From an uncultured Bacteroidota bacterium (GTDB lineage Bacteria > Bacteroidota > Bacteroidia > Chitinophagales > Chitinophagaceae): 64,000 nucleotides of DNA. Positions 7,789 through 16,249 of this stretch are shown here, piece after piece. The stretch covers positions 124,001-188,000 of the forward strand of contig CAINUN010000085.1 of assembly GCA_903853805.1 (NCBI GenBank). The letters run 5' to 3'. The translations under genes and the position numbers were made by a program. A model generated the notes under the pieces. It did not search any database. It saw only the letters and a list, made by a program, of their open reading frames with translations, and was not told where the DNA came from. The number at the start of each line of letters is the position of its first letter. The stretch's first letter is position 1.

Positions 7789-8379
7789 ATGTTCACTGGC
7801 ATTATTGAAACTACAGGCATTATCCGCAAAATCATTACAGAAGGTTCTAACTTAAGTTTTTGGGTAGAAAGCTATATCGCTTCCGAGCTAAAAATAGATC
7901 AATCTTTAGCTCATAATGGTGTTTGTTTAACAGTTGTTGGAATTGAAGGAAATCAACATTGTGTTACAGCAGTTGCTGAAACTATTTCCAAAACTAATCT
8001 TGGTGAATGGAAGATCAATTCGGTTATCAATCTTGAAAGGGCGTTGAAAGTTGGTGACCGACTCGATGGACATTTTGTGCAAGGACATGTGGACGCAACA
8101 GGCATTTGCACTTCAGCAAAAGCACTAGAAGGTAGTTGGTTGTTTCAATTCACTTTTCCTGAAGAGTTTGCTACATTGATGATTGAAAAGGGTTCCATTT
8201 GCATCAATGGTGTGAGTTTAACTGTATTCAATGTTATGCGCAATTCATTTACCGTTACCATTATTCCTTACACGCATGAACACACCAATTTCGACAATAT
8301 TAAACCCAAAGACGAAGTGAATCTTGAGTTTGATGTTTTAGGTAAATATTTACTGAGAAAACAAGACGTTACTAGCTGA
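7789..8379 (+). CDS. ribE: Riboflavin synthase (alpha chain)
   Basis: The 196-residue protein begins MFTGIIETTGIIRKI, the hallmark of riboflavin synthase, and contains two tandem lumazine-binding barrels at roughly residues 1-95 and 96-190; the second contains GHVDATG and SICINGVSLTVF. It dismutates two molecules of 6,7-dimethyl-8-ribityllumazine to riboflavin and a pyrimidinedione. The length is normal. It follows a lipoprotein gene closely, and its end overlaps the convergent uppP by 8 bases. No FMN riboswitch is visible upstream, and no other rib gene is in the window. Confidence 0.95.
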   Translation: MFTGIIETTGIIRKIITEGSNLSFWVESYIASELKIDQSLAHNGVCLTVVGIEGNQHCVTAVAETISKTNLGEWKINSVINLERALKVGDRLDGHFVQGHVDATGICTSAKALEGSWLFQFTFPEEFATLMIEKGSICINGVSLTVFNVMRNSFTVTIIPYTHEHTNFDNIKPKDEVNLEFDVLGKYLLRKQDVTS

Positions 8380-9169
8380 TTACACCAAAGTAAATTAAAG
8401 TCAATATTGTAATTCCTGCAATGATTCTGTAAATGCCAAAAACTTTGAAGCTATGCTTTTGAACGTAGCTTATAAAGGTTTTGATGGCAATTAACGCAAC
8501 AAAAAAAGCCACTACATTCCCAACGCCTAACGCCAGCAAATTGTTTTTGTCTTTGAGCATTTCTGGGTTTGTTTTAAATGCTTTTAAAAGTTTGTACCCT
8601 GTTGCCGCGCACATAGTGGGCACTGCTAAAAAAAAGGAAAACTCGGCAGCCAATTTCCTTGAGAGTTTTTGTTGCATTCCACCAATAATTGAAGCCGCAC
8701 TTCTACTAACACCTGGTATCATTGCCAACACTTGCCATAAGCCAATAATGAATGCGTTGATGGGGCTTATTTTTTCTTCTTTTTCTATTTCTGAAACAGT
8801 AAAAACTTTGTCGATAAACATTAGGATGATACCGCCAACAAGTAAAGAAACACCAACGGTAGTTGGGCTTTCAAGCAACGCATCAATTTTATCAGATAGT
8901 AGATATCCTAACAACAACGCAGGAATAACTGCAATAATCAACTTCACATAAAATTGAAGTTTAGAAAAGTCGAAAAACTTTTTCCAATAAAGCACTACCA
9001 CCGATAAAATTGCTCCTAACTGTACGCAGACTTCAAACAATTTGGTGAATTTTTCTTTGCTGATTCCCAAAAGCGAGCTTGTGATAATCATGTGTCCTGT
9101 TGATGAAATTGGAAGGAACTCAGTGATGCCTTCTACGATACCAATTATGATTGCTTGAAGTGTGGTCAT
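8372..9169 (-). CDS. uppP: Undecaprenyl-diphosphatase
   Basis: A 265-residue membrane protein with about eight hydrophobic segments and the two active-site motifs of the BacA/UppP family, EGITEFLPISSTGH near the N-terminus and PGVSRSAASI near residue 150. The enzyme removes the outer phosphate of undecaprenyl pyrophosphate to recycle the peptidoglycan and polysaccharide carrier lipid. It is the last gene of folD-queE-uppP, starting two bases after queE. Its stop lies inside the end of ribE on the opposite strand. Confidence 0.95.
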   Translation of the reverse strand: MTTLQAIIIGIVEGITEFLPISSTGHMIITSSLLGISKEKFTKLFEVCVQLGAILSVVVLYWKKFFDFSKLQFYVKLIIAVIPALLLGYLLSDKIDALLESPTTVGVSLLVGGIILMFIDKVFTVSEIEKEEKISPINAFIIGLWQVLAMIPGVSRSAASIIGGMQQKLSRKLAAEFSFFLAVPTMCAATGYKLLKAFKTNPEMLKDKNNLLALGVGNVVAFFVALIAIKTFISYVQKHSFKVFGIYRIIAGITILTLIYFGVIS

Positions 9170-9171
9170 TT

Positions 9172-9798
9172 TTATGGGATGTTGATATACTTATGTGTCT
9201 GTAAAGATAATTGCCACCTTGGGTTTTGTTGAATAAAAGAAATGATTTGCGGAGTCATCTCTACTTTTTTATCCCACTCTGGTTGCAAATAAAGTTTGCA
9301 TTGAGTGTTTACTCGCGCAGCATATTTTTCTGCCCAAGCAAAATCAGATTGATTGTAAACTATCACTTTCAATTCATTTGCAAGAGGCAGATTTTCAGCA
9401 AGAGAAAAAGAGAACTTTTTAGGAGATAACGTTATCCAATCAAAATTCCCTTTTAGAGGATGTGTTCCCGATGTTTCAATGTGAACTCTAAATCCTACTT
9501 CATGTAATGCTTTGCACAAGTCTACCATGTCGTGCATTGAAGGTTCGCCGCCAGTAATTACTGCAATTCTTCCTGGATGATTTTGAGCTTCTTCAAGAAT
9601 TTCTTTAACTGTCAAAGATGGATGTTTTGTAGCATCCCAACTGTCTTTCACATCACACCAAACACACTGCACATCACATCCTCCTAAACGAATGAAATAT
9701 GCCGCTTTACCAGCATAAAAACCTTCGCCCTGTAAGGTGTAAAAATGTTCCATTACAGGGTAAATTGTTTGCAAAATTTCTTTGTTAAGAAAGTTCAA
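9172..9798 (-). CDS. queE: 7-carboxy-7-deazaguanine synthase (radical SAM)
   Basis: A 208-residue radical SAM protein with GGCDVQCVWCDVKDSW carrying the CX3CX2C iron-sulfur motif, TLQGEGFYAGKAAYFIRLGG before it and AVITGGEPSMHD after it. QueE makes the deazaguanine core of queuosine from carboxy-tetrahydropterin. The reading frame begins with TTG at 9798. The first ATG is 15 codons later (9753), directly before EHFYTLQGEG, and cannot be excluded. It follows folD by 15 bases and precedes uppP by 2. Confidence 0.92.
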   Translation of the reverse strand: MNFLNKEILQTIYPVMEHFYTLQGEGFYAGKAAYFIRLGGCDVQCVWCDVKDSWDATKHPSLTVKEILEEAQNHPGRIAVITGGEPSMHDMVDLCKALHEVGFRVHIETSGTHPLKGNFDWITLSPKKFSFSLAENLPLANELKVIVYNQSDFAWAEKYAARVNTQCKLYLQPEWDKKVEMTPQIISFIQQNPRWQLSLQTHKYINIP

Positions 9799-9813
9799 TT
9801 TTTTGGTAGGAGA

Positions 9814-10686
9814 TTATTTGCCTCTTGCTGCAAGTAAGGTGTTTTTCATCAATCCACAAATCGTCATTGGACCTACTCCTTTCGGAACAGGGGTGATGAA
9901 ACTACATTTAGGTGCTACATTGTCAAAATCAACATCCCCTACTAAACGAAAACCTGATTTTTTACTTGCATCGTCAATGCGATTAATTCCCACATCAATG
10001 ACTACAGCGCCATCGCGAACCATATCCTCTTTTAAAAAGAATGGGCGACCGATTGCAGCAACAATAATATCAGCTTGCAGACAAATTTCTTTAAGATTAC
10101 TTGTTTTAGAGTGACACATTGTAACTGTTGCGTTCCCCGGGTTGCTATTCCGACTCATTAATAAAGTCATTGGTGTACCCACTATATTGCTTCTTCCGAT
10201 TACTACACAATGCTTTCCAACAGTATCAATTTTGTAATGCTCCAACATAAGCATGATGCCATAAGGAGTAGCTGGTAAAAAAGTTGGTAAGCCTAACACC
10301 ATTTTCCCTTGACTTATAGGATGAAAACCATCCACGTCTTTTGTAGGATTAATGGCATTGATAACCGCATTTTCTTCAATATGCTTTGGTAATGGCAGTT
10401 GTACTAAAATACCATCCACATCCTTGTCCTCATTCAATTTATTAACTACACTTAAAAGTTCTTCTTCAGAAATTGTAGCATCTAAACGAATAAGTGAAGA
10501 GCCAAATCCAACTTCACCACAACTCTTTACTTTGTTGCTTACGTATGATTCGCTCGCGGGGTTATTGCCCACAATGATTACTGCCAAATGAGGCACTTTT
10601 TTCCCGTCACTTTTAAGTTCAACAACTTCTTGCCTTATTTGTTCTTTGATATGCGCAGAAACTGCGGCTCCGTCTAAGATTTGCAT
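9814..10686 (-). CDS. folD: Bifunctional methylenetetrahydrofolate dehydrogenase / methenyltetrahydrofolate cyclohydrolase
   Basis: The 290-residue protein shows the FolD signatures: [15 protein letters not shown] with the catalytic lysine, [12 protein letters not shown], the nucleotide-binding [12 protein letters not shown] segment and [15 protein letters not shown] near the end. It interconverts 5,10-methylene- and 10-formyl-tetrahydrofolate in one-carbon metabolism, which feeds purH elsewhere in the window. It heads the folD-queE-uppP operon. The perfect -7 element lies only four bases before the ATG, so the mRNA may be leaderless. Confidence 0.96.
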   Translation of the reverse strand: MQILDGAAVSAHIKEQIRQEVVELKSDGKKVPHLAVIIVGNNPASESYVSNKVKSCGEVGFGSSLIRLDATISEEELLSVVNKLNEDKDVDGILVQLPLPKHIEENAVINAINPTKDVDGFHPISQGKMVLGLPTFLPATPYGIMLMLEHYKIDTVGKHCVVIGRSNIVGTPMTLLMSRNSNPGNATVTMCHSKTSNLKEICLQADIIVAAIGRPFFLKEDMVRDGAVVIDVGINRIDDASKKSGFRLVGDVDFDNVAPKCSFITPVPKGVGPMTICGLMKNTLLAARGK

Positions 10687-10690
10687 GGAG

Positions 10691-10698
10691 CAAAGATA
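10691..10698 (-). promoter_or_regulatory. Promoter -7 element (TATCTTTG) of folD, unusually close to the start codon
   Basis: Full TAnnTTTG match on the minus strand, with only four bases between it and the folD ATG. The other promoters in the window leave 10-52 bases. This predicts a transcript beginning at or next to the start codon. Confidence 0.6.
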
Positions 10699-10759
10699 AT
10701 TTTACTTGGAAATGAAAATGGTAGTTTTGGTCATTATTTTTTAATTCCAAAAACTGGAA

Positions 10760-11893
10760 TTATTTCAACACTTCTGATAATTTAGCTTCTAATTCACCAC
10801 CATGTAAATTCTTGGCAATGATTTTCCCACTAGGGTCAAGAAGAAAATTGGCAGGAATTGCATTAACACCATAATTCCTCACTGGCAAAGATTGCCATCT
10901 TTGAAAATCGGAAACCTGTGTCCAAGTCAGTCCATCTTTTTGAATTGCCTCTAACCATTTATCCTTTTTTTCATCGAGTGAAACGGCATAAATGGTAAAT
11001 TTTTTATTTTTAAATAAGTTATAAGCAGCGACAACATTTGGATTTTCAGCTCTACATGGCGGACACCAAGATGCCCAAAAATCTACTAACACATACTTGC
11101 CCCTAAATGAACTCAAGGTGATGGATTTACCTTCAAGTGTTTGCAAACTAATTTCAGGAGCAATTGTCCCAACAGCTATTCCATTTTCTTCTTCCTGATT
11201 TTTACTTTGTGACATGTTTTTTACTTTTCCGTCAAAATCATGCGCAAGTTTACTATTAGGAAATCTTTTTACTAGCGACTGGTTAAACAAATTGATATAA
11301 TCTTTCTCGACTGCAGGGTTTAGTAATTGAACTGCACATAAGGCATTAGGCAAATATTGACAGGTATCTGAATACGTCTCACAATAACGAGTAAAGTGTT
11401 GATTAATTTCCTGAAGTTGGTCTTTAGCTTTTACAAGAAGGCTATCATTTTTTTTCGCTTCCATTGTGTCTGCAATAACACACAAAGTATTATAGTCTTT
11501 TATGTGTTGACGGTAAGTAAAAATTAAAGAGCGTAAACTTGATGATGATGGCGAACCAGTGAAATTATAGGTTTCTGCAAGATTATTCCAATTACCTGTT
11601 ATTCCTATGGCTCCTTTATCAAAAGACAATAAAATGAACTTACTCTTATCGCTTGAAAACCTAAGTCTAAACAACTTATTTTCACCGGTGGAACCTGTTA
11701 TGGTAAATTTCCCATCAGGCTCTGTTTTTACAGAATCAAGAATAATAACATCGCTAATTCCTAATTCTTCAAGAATAACGACTTGAGCAGGCATATTGTC
11801 AATATTACCATTGAGAGTAAAGCTATTCTTTTTATCTCCGCATGATGTAAACCATATGATTAATAAGAAAACGGCAAATAAACGAAACCTCAT
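10760..11893 (-). CDS. TlpA-like thioredoxin-fold lipoprotein with N-terminal DUF4369-type domain
   Basis: A 377-residue protein with a lipobox (IIWFTSC, Cys18). Residues 25-120 resemble the DUF4369 beta domain (FTLNGNIDNMPAQVVILEEL), a helical middle follows, and a redoxin domain begins near 245 with WASWCPPCRAENPNVV, the CxxC active site. Such proteins act as periplasmic thiol-disulfide oxidoreductases. The ATG at 11893 fits the signal peptide and lies about 23 bases from a consensus -7 element; the frame continues upstream into the neighbouring terminator, which is not coding. The gene appears monocistronic. Confidence 0.88.
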   Translation of the reverse strand: MRFRLFAVFLLIIWFTSCGDKKNSFTLNGNIDNMPAQVVILEELGISDVIILDSVKTEPDGKFTITGSTGENKLFRLRFSSDKSKFILLSFDKGAIGITGNWNNLAETYNFTGSPSSSSLRSLIFTYRQHIKDYNTLCVIADTMEAKKNDSLLVKAKDQLQEINQHFTRYCETYSDTCQYLPNALCAVQLLNPAVEKDYINLFNQSLVKRFPNSKLAHDFDGKVKNMSQSKNQEEENGIAVGTIAPEISLQTLEGKSITLSSFRGKYVLVDFWASWCPPCRAENPNVVAAYNLFKNKKFTIYAVSLDEKKDKWLEAIQKDGLTWTQVSDFQRWQSLPVRNYGVNAIPANFLLDPSGKIIAKNLHGGELEAKLSEVLK

Positions 11894-11916
11894 AGAGTTC
11901 TTTAGTTTGGAAAGTG

Positions 11917-11924
11917 CAAACCTA
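11917..11924 (-). promoter_or_regulatory. Promoter -7 element (TAGGTTTG) of the TlpA-like gene
   Basis: Full TAnnTTTG match on the minus strand, 23 bases before the ATG at 11893. It supports the shorter start. Confidence 0.6.
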
Positions 11925-11970
11925 AAAAAAACCAATAGTTGAAGAGGTAGAAGAAACGTTAAGGTTCTAA

Positions 11971-11995
11971 AATAAAAAAGAGCCTTTCGGCTCTT
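11971..11995 (-). terminator. Intrinsic terminator after the zinc ribbon gene
   Basis: Stem AAGAGCC / GGCTCTT (11978-11984 and 11989-11995) with a TTTC loop, followed on the minus strand by a T-rich run. It begins three bases after the stop codon. Confidence 0.8.
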
Positions 11996-11998
11996 CAA

Positions 11999-12760
11999 TT
12001 ATTTTCCAGAAATTTTTACGGAATCATTTAAGTCTGTATCAACAAGCACTCTTCCACAATGCTCACATACTAGAATTTTTTTGTGTTGTCGAATTTCAGA
12101 TTGACGTTGAGGGGGAATAATATTGAAACATCCTCCACAAGAATCTCGTAATATGGACACTACTGCTAACCCGTTTTTATAACTATTGCGAATGCGCTCG
12201 TAAGCAGACAAAAGGCGTTCATCTACTTTTGTTTTTGCTTCATTTGATTTTGCCTGTAATTGCTTTTCTTCTTTCTCTGTATCGGCAATAATCTTTTCTA
12301 ACTCCGCTTTTTTCACTTTCAAGGCGTCATTAAGTACACCCAAACGATCTTCTGTTTTAGTACGTTGTGCTTGACGCTCTTTGACTTCGAAACTAGCATC
12401 CTTCATGTGCTTTTCAGTGAGTTTCACTTCTAGCTCTTGCATTTCAATTTCTTTATTAATTGCTTCAAACTCACGGTTGTTCTTCACATTGTCCTGCTGC
12501 TTTTCATATTTTTTAATCAAAGCCTGAGCCTCTTTTTTGGCATCATTGCGAGACGTGATATATTTATTAATGCTGTCAATTTCAGCGTCAATATTGTTCA
12601 ATCTTGTTTGCAGTCCCTCAAGTTCATCTTCGAGGTCTTTCACTTCCATAGGAAGTTCGCCTTTCAAAATTTTGATCTCATCTATTTTAGAATCAATCTT
12701 TTGAAGCAATAAAACTGCCGATAGTTTTTCCTCGATAGAAAAGTCTTTTACACTAGCCAT
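11999..12760 (-). CDS. Coiled-coil protein with C-terminal C4-type zinc ribbon
   Basis: A 253-residue cytoplasmic protein. Residues 15-185 are almost entirely charged heptad-like helices (long coiled-coil hairpin). The end carries CGGC and CEHC, a four-cysteine zinc ribbon. This matches the widespread CT398/zf-RING_7 family, whose members are thought to bind nucleic acid or act as chaperone-like partners; the function remains poorly defined. It begins one base after the nif3-like gene ends, and this pairing is common in Bacteroidota, which suggests a functional connection. Confidence 0.88.
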   Translation of the reverse strand: MASVKDFSIEEKLSAVLLLQKIDSKIDEIKILKGELPMEVKDLEDELEGLQTRLNNIDAEIDSINKYITSRNDAKKEAQALIKKYEKQQDNVKNNREFEAINKEIEMQELEVKLTEKHMKDASFEVKERQAQRTKTEDRLGVLNDALKVKKAELEKIIADTEKEEKQLQAKSNEAKTKVDERLLSAYERIRNSYKNGLAVVSILRDSCGGCFNIIPPQRQSEIRQHKKILVCEHCGRVLVDTDLNDSVKISGK

Positions 12761-12761
12761 A

Positions 12762-13862
12762 TTAGTAGAAATAATTTACAGGATTTGTGTCCGTTTTTGA
12801 TAAAAGAGTGGCGAAAGTAGGTTTTTTTTCAGTAAGAATTCGCTGAATTAATTCTTTTGTGTACTGTTCACTCTCATAATGTCCGATATCTGCAATCACA
12901 ATTTTTCTTTCAGCATCAAAAAATTGATGGTATTTATAGTCGCCAGTAATAAAAATATCAGCATTTGAATTCATGGCTTCTTTCAACAAAAAACTTCCTG
13001 CTCCACCACAAACAGCCACTTTCTTCACTGGCTTATTCAATAATTCTGTATGACGAATGCAAGCAACTTTCATTTTATTTTTCAGGAAAGAAAGAAAATC
13101 GTTTTCCAACATTTCCTCTGACAAAAAGCCCACTATTCCCGCCCCAATATCTTGGTTGGTGTTTCTTAAAAGAATGAGTTCATACGCCACTTCTTCATAA
13201 GGATGACTCGAAAATAATGCTTGCAGAACTTTCTTTTCCTGATGTTGTTGTACCAACACTTCAAGTTTTACTTCTTCAACCCATTCCGTTGGTCCTCCAG
13301 CTTTTCCAATGGTAGGATTTGAATTAGGCTGAGGTTTAAAACTTCCTTTTCCTTCAAGATTGAAACTACACTCTTCGTATTTTCCTAAACTCCCCGCACC
13401 GGCTGCAAATAATGCGGTACGTACTTTTTCAACCGAACCTTTCGGAACATAAGTATACAGTTTGCAAAGTGTGTTTTCTTTAGGGGAAAGGATTTGGGTA
13501 TTTACTAAGCCTAATTTAGATGCAATCTTGGCATTGACACCATCAAGCATATTGTCGAGGTTAGTATGAATGGCATAAATGGCAATATCCTTTTTGATAG
13601 CCATCTCCACTATTCGCTCTATATTATTCCTTCCAATGACCTTCTTTAGTCCTGAGAATATTAAAGGGTGATGCGCAATCACGAGGTTACAACCACAAGC
13701 AACGGCTTCATTCATTACTTCTTCAGTGACATCGAGTGTAATGAGTGCTTTGGTCACCTCAGCATTAGGATTGCCTACTTGAAGCCCACAGTTGTCATAA
13801 CTTTCTTGATAAGCAAGCGGTGCAAAACTTTCTAAGACGGCGGCAATTTCTTTTACTTTCAT
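12762..13862 (-). CDS. Nif3-like dinuclear metal-centre protein
   Basis: A 366-residue member of the Nif3/YbgI/YqfO family. Metal ligands are seen in AHHPLIFSGLKK (near residue 63), IHTNLDNM, and towards the end GDYKYHQFFDA and IADIGHYESEQY. The extra length compared with YbgI (about 250) is the central PII-like insertion around residues 130-230. Family members form hexameric toroids with a two-metal site. The annotation GTP cyclohydrolase I type 2 is often used but is not well supported. It lies between the endonuclease and zinc ribbon genes with gaps of 9 and 1 bases. Confidence 0.9.
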   Translation of the reverse strand: MKVKEIAAVLESFAPLAYQESYDNCGLQVGNPNAEVTKALITLDVTEEVMNEAVACGCNLVIAHHPLIFSGLKKVIGRNNIERIVEMAIKKDIAIYAIHTNLDNMLDGVNAKIASKLGLVNTQILSPKENTLCKLYTYVPKGSVEKVRTALFAAGAGSLGKYEECSFNLEGKGSFKPQPNSNPTIGKAGGPTEWVEEVKLEVLVQQHQEKKVLQALFSSHPYEEVAYELILLRNTNQDIGAGIVGFLSEEMLENDFLSFLKNKMKVACIRHTELLNKPVKKVAVCGGAGSFLLKEAMNSNADIFITGDYKYHQFFDAERKIVIADIGHYESEQYTKELIQRILTEKKPTFATLLSKTDTNPVNYFY

Positions 13863-13871
13863 AAAAAGGAA

Positions 13872-14945
13872 CTATTGAACCAAGATTTTTCGGTAGGTGG
13901 TTTGCTGTTGATTTTTGATTTGAAGAAAATAAACTCCTTTCGCCCAATCAGCCACTTCAATTTTCATTGTCTTTTCACTATGAGTTGTTTGCTCAAAAAC
14001 CTTTTGCCCTTGCAGGGTTAAGCAAGAAATAGTTAGGTTTTCTTTTACTCCCAAAGGAAACTGAAGATTGATTTCTTTGCTTGAAGGATTGGGGAAGATT
14101 GCCACAGGAATTTCATGAAAGACATTTGCTACATCAAGAAAAGCGCAATCGGCAGTGCCCCAAATGCAGTCGGCAAAAATGGGGTAGTCAATAAATGGAT
14201 TGCGGTTGTGCTGCGATGCATAAACGGAATCGTTTCTGTTAATTTCTTTCATGCTCACGGTGTCGGCATGATGCCAATCGAGGAGCATTTGCACTGCCCA
14301 AGGTTTGAGTTCGGCACCTGTGGCCATGTCCCAATCTGCCCAACCATTGTCTTGGGTATAATATCTTGTGGCATAATAGAAGTAGGTTCTTGCCAAATCT
14401 CCTTTGAATGAATCAATGGGTTCGAAGGCAGTATTTGCTGGCGCGCCCGAATAAGAATTGATACCCACCTTCGAGCCGTTTTGACTTGTCCAAGTAGGGG
14501 TAGACACTATGCCATAAGCGAAGTTGTTACGCTTGTTGTTCACCCAACCATCTGTAGGATAGACCACAAACAAATCGGAACGCATGGGCTCGGAGGCATT
14601 GAAGTAAGTTTCGGGGATGGTGTGCTCGCGGTTGTAGCAATCGCCTTCGCTATTATAGGTGCCACACTGTTGTGCGCCGAAGGTGTATTCGTAGGGAGGT
14701 ATTTGCCCAGGGATGTCGGAATAAATATCGGCTACTTTTCCATTCGGTTTTGCATCGGTATGATAATAGGCTGTCCATAAGCCTGCATAGCCAACGGATG
14801 AATGATTTTGGATAATGTAGTGCAATTCTTGACGAAGGGATTGACCATTTAAGCCTAATGCGGTGACGTAATAGCTTGGTGGTTGGGCAGAAGAGAGAAT
14901 GGGATGTAAGGCACTAAGTGCAAATAGTGCAATCAGTTTTTTCAA
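13872..14945 (-). CDS. Secreted endonuclease I family nuclease with T9SS sorting domain
   Basis: The mature protein has the endonuclease I core: CYNREHTIPETYF, then SDLFVVYPTDGWVNNKRNN and FAYG, the pattern of EndA-type non-specific DNases. The last 75 residues (IFPNPSSKEINLQF ... GVYFLQIKNQQ) are a type A T9SS sorting domain, so it should be exported and surface-attached or released. The start is a TTG at 14945, which gives MKKLIALFALSAL..., a normal signal peptide, 17 bases after a full promoter. An ATG further upstream would put the promoter inside the gene. It heads an operon with the Nif3-like and zinc ribbon genes. Confidence 0.9.
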   Translation of the reverse strand: MKKLIALFALSALHPILSSAQPPSYYVTALGLNGQSLRQELHYIIQNHSSVGYAGLWTAYYHTDAKPNGKVADIYSDIPGQIPPYEYTFGAQQCGTYNSEGDCYNREHTIPETYFNASEPMRSDLFVVYPTDGWVNNKRNNFAYGIVSTPTWTSQNGSKVGINSYSGAPANTAFEPIDSFKGDLARTYFYYATRYYTQDNGWADWDMATGAELKPWAVQMLLDWHHADTVSMKEINRNDSVYASQHNRNPFIDYPIFADCIWGTADCAFLDVANVFHEIPVAIFPNPSSKEINLQFPLGVKENLTISCLTLQGQKVFEQTTHSEKTMKIEVADWAKGVYFLQIKNQQQTTYRKILVQ

Positions 14946-14962
14946 GGTTGGATGAATTTGGA

Positions 14963-14970
14963 CAAAGGTA
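14963..14970 (-). promoter_or_regulatory. Promoter -7 element (TACCTTTG) of the endonuclease operon
   Basis: Full TAnnTTTG match on the minus strand with a TTG -33 element 19 bases upstream. It lies 17 bases before the TTG start at 14945. Confidence 0.75.
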
Positions 14971-15057
14971 GGAGAATGAGCGAAAGCAGCAAGGTGCCTA
15001 CATGGCAATTCAATTGGCAATAAGGGGAAAATACTTGTGATGATGGTATGAAAATTG

Positions 15058-15094
15058 GGAGCGCTCGAAATTAGAAACAGGAGCGCTCGAAATT
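15058..15094. repeat. Direct repeat of a GAGCGCTC palindrome
   Basis: GGAGCGCTCGAAATT occurs at 15058-15072 (first base in that copy is G) and again at 15080-15094, so the 8-bp palindromes are 22 bases apart, about two helical turns. It lies in the divergent region between the endonuclease and outer-membrane protein genes. Confidence 0.7.
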
Positions 15095-15159
15095 TTTAAG
15101 GGTGCAAGGACGGTGGATTTTTGATTGGTGTTGAGGGACTGAATGAAGGCTGAGGTAAG

Positions 15160-15285
15160 TGATGAAGCCCGCGTGAGGGATGGCAGCCCTTCGACTCCGC
15201 TCAGGATAAACTATAAGCACACAGCCGTAGGCGAGGACTTATAGCGCACAGCCCGACCCGCAGGGGCACGCCCAAATAACGGCAA
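15160..15285. repeat. GC-rich intergenic element with inverted and direct repeats
   Basis: This stretch is far richer in GC than its surroundings. CTATAAG (15211-15217) and CTTATAG (15238-15244) form an inverted repeat, and each is followed by a copy of GC(A/G)CACAGCC (15217-15226 and 15244-15253). The segment CCCTTCGACTCCGCTCAGG (15187-15205) resembles intergenic repeats I have seen in Bacteroidota genomes, but I cannot check copy number here. No open reading frame fits it. Confidence 0.5.
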
Positions 15286-15345
15286 AAGGAAAGTGGTTTT
15301 TGATGGTGGTTTTGTATTGATGTGTGCTTTTTTGTCTGCTGCGCT

Positions 15346-15353
15346 TACTTTTG
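15346..15353 (+). promoter_or_regulatory. Promoter -7 element (TACTTTTG) of the outer-membrane protein gene
   Basis: Full TAnnTTTG match ending 20 bases before the ATG at 15374. It supports this start over a longer upstream one. Confidence 0.65.
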
Positions 15354-15373
15354 CGTTTCAAAATATTTCGACT

Positions 15374-16180
15374 ATGAATAAATTAATAGCGCTGCTTTCT
15401 TTCATTCAGCAATTAGCATTTGTTGGCCCATCAGTAGCCCAGCCCGAAGTAAAAACCAAGAAGAACCATAGCTTTTATTTTTCTTGGGGTTATAACCAAG
15501 AGTGGTATACCAAAAGCAATGTGCATGTGAAGCAAGAAGAATTGGGGAATGACTATACCCTCAACCAAGTAGATGCGCACAATAGACCGGGGTGGAATAC
15601 GGGCATTTTCAACAAGGCAATCAGCATTCCGCAATACAATTATCGCCTTGGTTATATGTTTAATGAAGAAAAAGGATGGGGTGTTGAAATAAATTTTGAC
15701 CATACAAAATACATCATCACCGAGCCGCAAAATGTGCACATAACGGGCACACACAATCATCAGTCGGTAGATACGACGGTTAATTTCCAAGAGAGTAATG
15801 GTTTTTATTACTACTTAAATAACGGCGCCAACTTTTTGCTTTTCAACTTTGTGAAACGCTGGCATGTGATGGCAGATAAGAAACATCATTTTGCCATTGA
15901 TGGTTTTGGGAAGTTTGGTGTAGGTCCGTTGATACCGCATGTCGAGAATATGTTGTGGGGAGTGGAAAACAATCCACATTTTCAAATAGGCGGATGGAAC
16001 ACCGGACTTGAAGGTGCTTTGCGGGTTACCTACCGAAACCTTGTTTATTTAGAGTATGCCAATAAGTTGGATTATGCTCGTTATTCAGGAATGACCATCA
16101 ACAATGGCGGAAAAATCAATCAAGCTTTTGGCACTTACGAAATGATTTTGAGTCTTGGAGTGAATATCTCGAAGAAGTAA
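15374..16180 (+). CDS. Putative outer-membrane beta-barrel protein
   Basis: A 268-residue protein with a signal peptide (MNKLIALLSFIQQLAFVGPSVAQ). The body alternates short hydrophobic strands rich in aromatic residues with polar turns (FYFSWGYNQEWY, YNYRLGYMF, GWGVEINFDHTKY, LEGALRVTYRNLVYLEYANK) and ends with a strand finishing ILSLGVNISKK, as expected for an outer-membrane barrel. Several histidines (HITGTHNHQS) stand out. I do not recognise a specific family. It has its own promoter and a long terminator, so it is monocistronic. Confidence 0.8.
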   Translation: MNKLIALLSFIQQLAFVGPSVAQPEVKTKKNHSFYFSWGYNQEWYTKSNVHVKQEELGNDYTLNQVDAHNRPGWNTGIFNKAISIPQYNYRLGYMFNEEKGWGVEINFDHTKYIITEPQNVHITGTHNHQSVDTTVNFQESNGFYYYLNNGANFLLFNFVKRWHVMADKKHHFAIDGFGKFGVGPLIPHVENMLWGVENNPHFQIGGWNTGLEGALRVTYRNLVYLEYANKLDYARYSGMTINNGGKINQAFGTYEMILSLGVNISKK

Positions 16181-16192
16181 TTCAATACAAAA

Positions 16193-16232
16193 ACAAAGCG
16201 GGTGTGCTTTCCAATAAGCACACCCGCTTTGT
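16193..16232. terminator. Bidirectional hairpin terminator between convergent genes
   Basis: A perfect 17-bp stem (16193-16209 and 16216-16232) with a 6-base TCCAAT loop separates the outer-membrane protein gene from the convergent sugar kinase gene. The flanking T/A runs are weak. Confidence 0.75.
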
Positions 16233-16249
16233 AAATTTATTAAAACAGC

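Noticed and set aside
11894-11998. N-terminal extension of the TlpA-like protein
   Set aside because: It contains the promoter and reaches the neighbour's terminator; the shorter start gives a clean lipoprotein signal.
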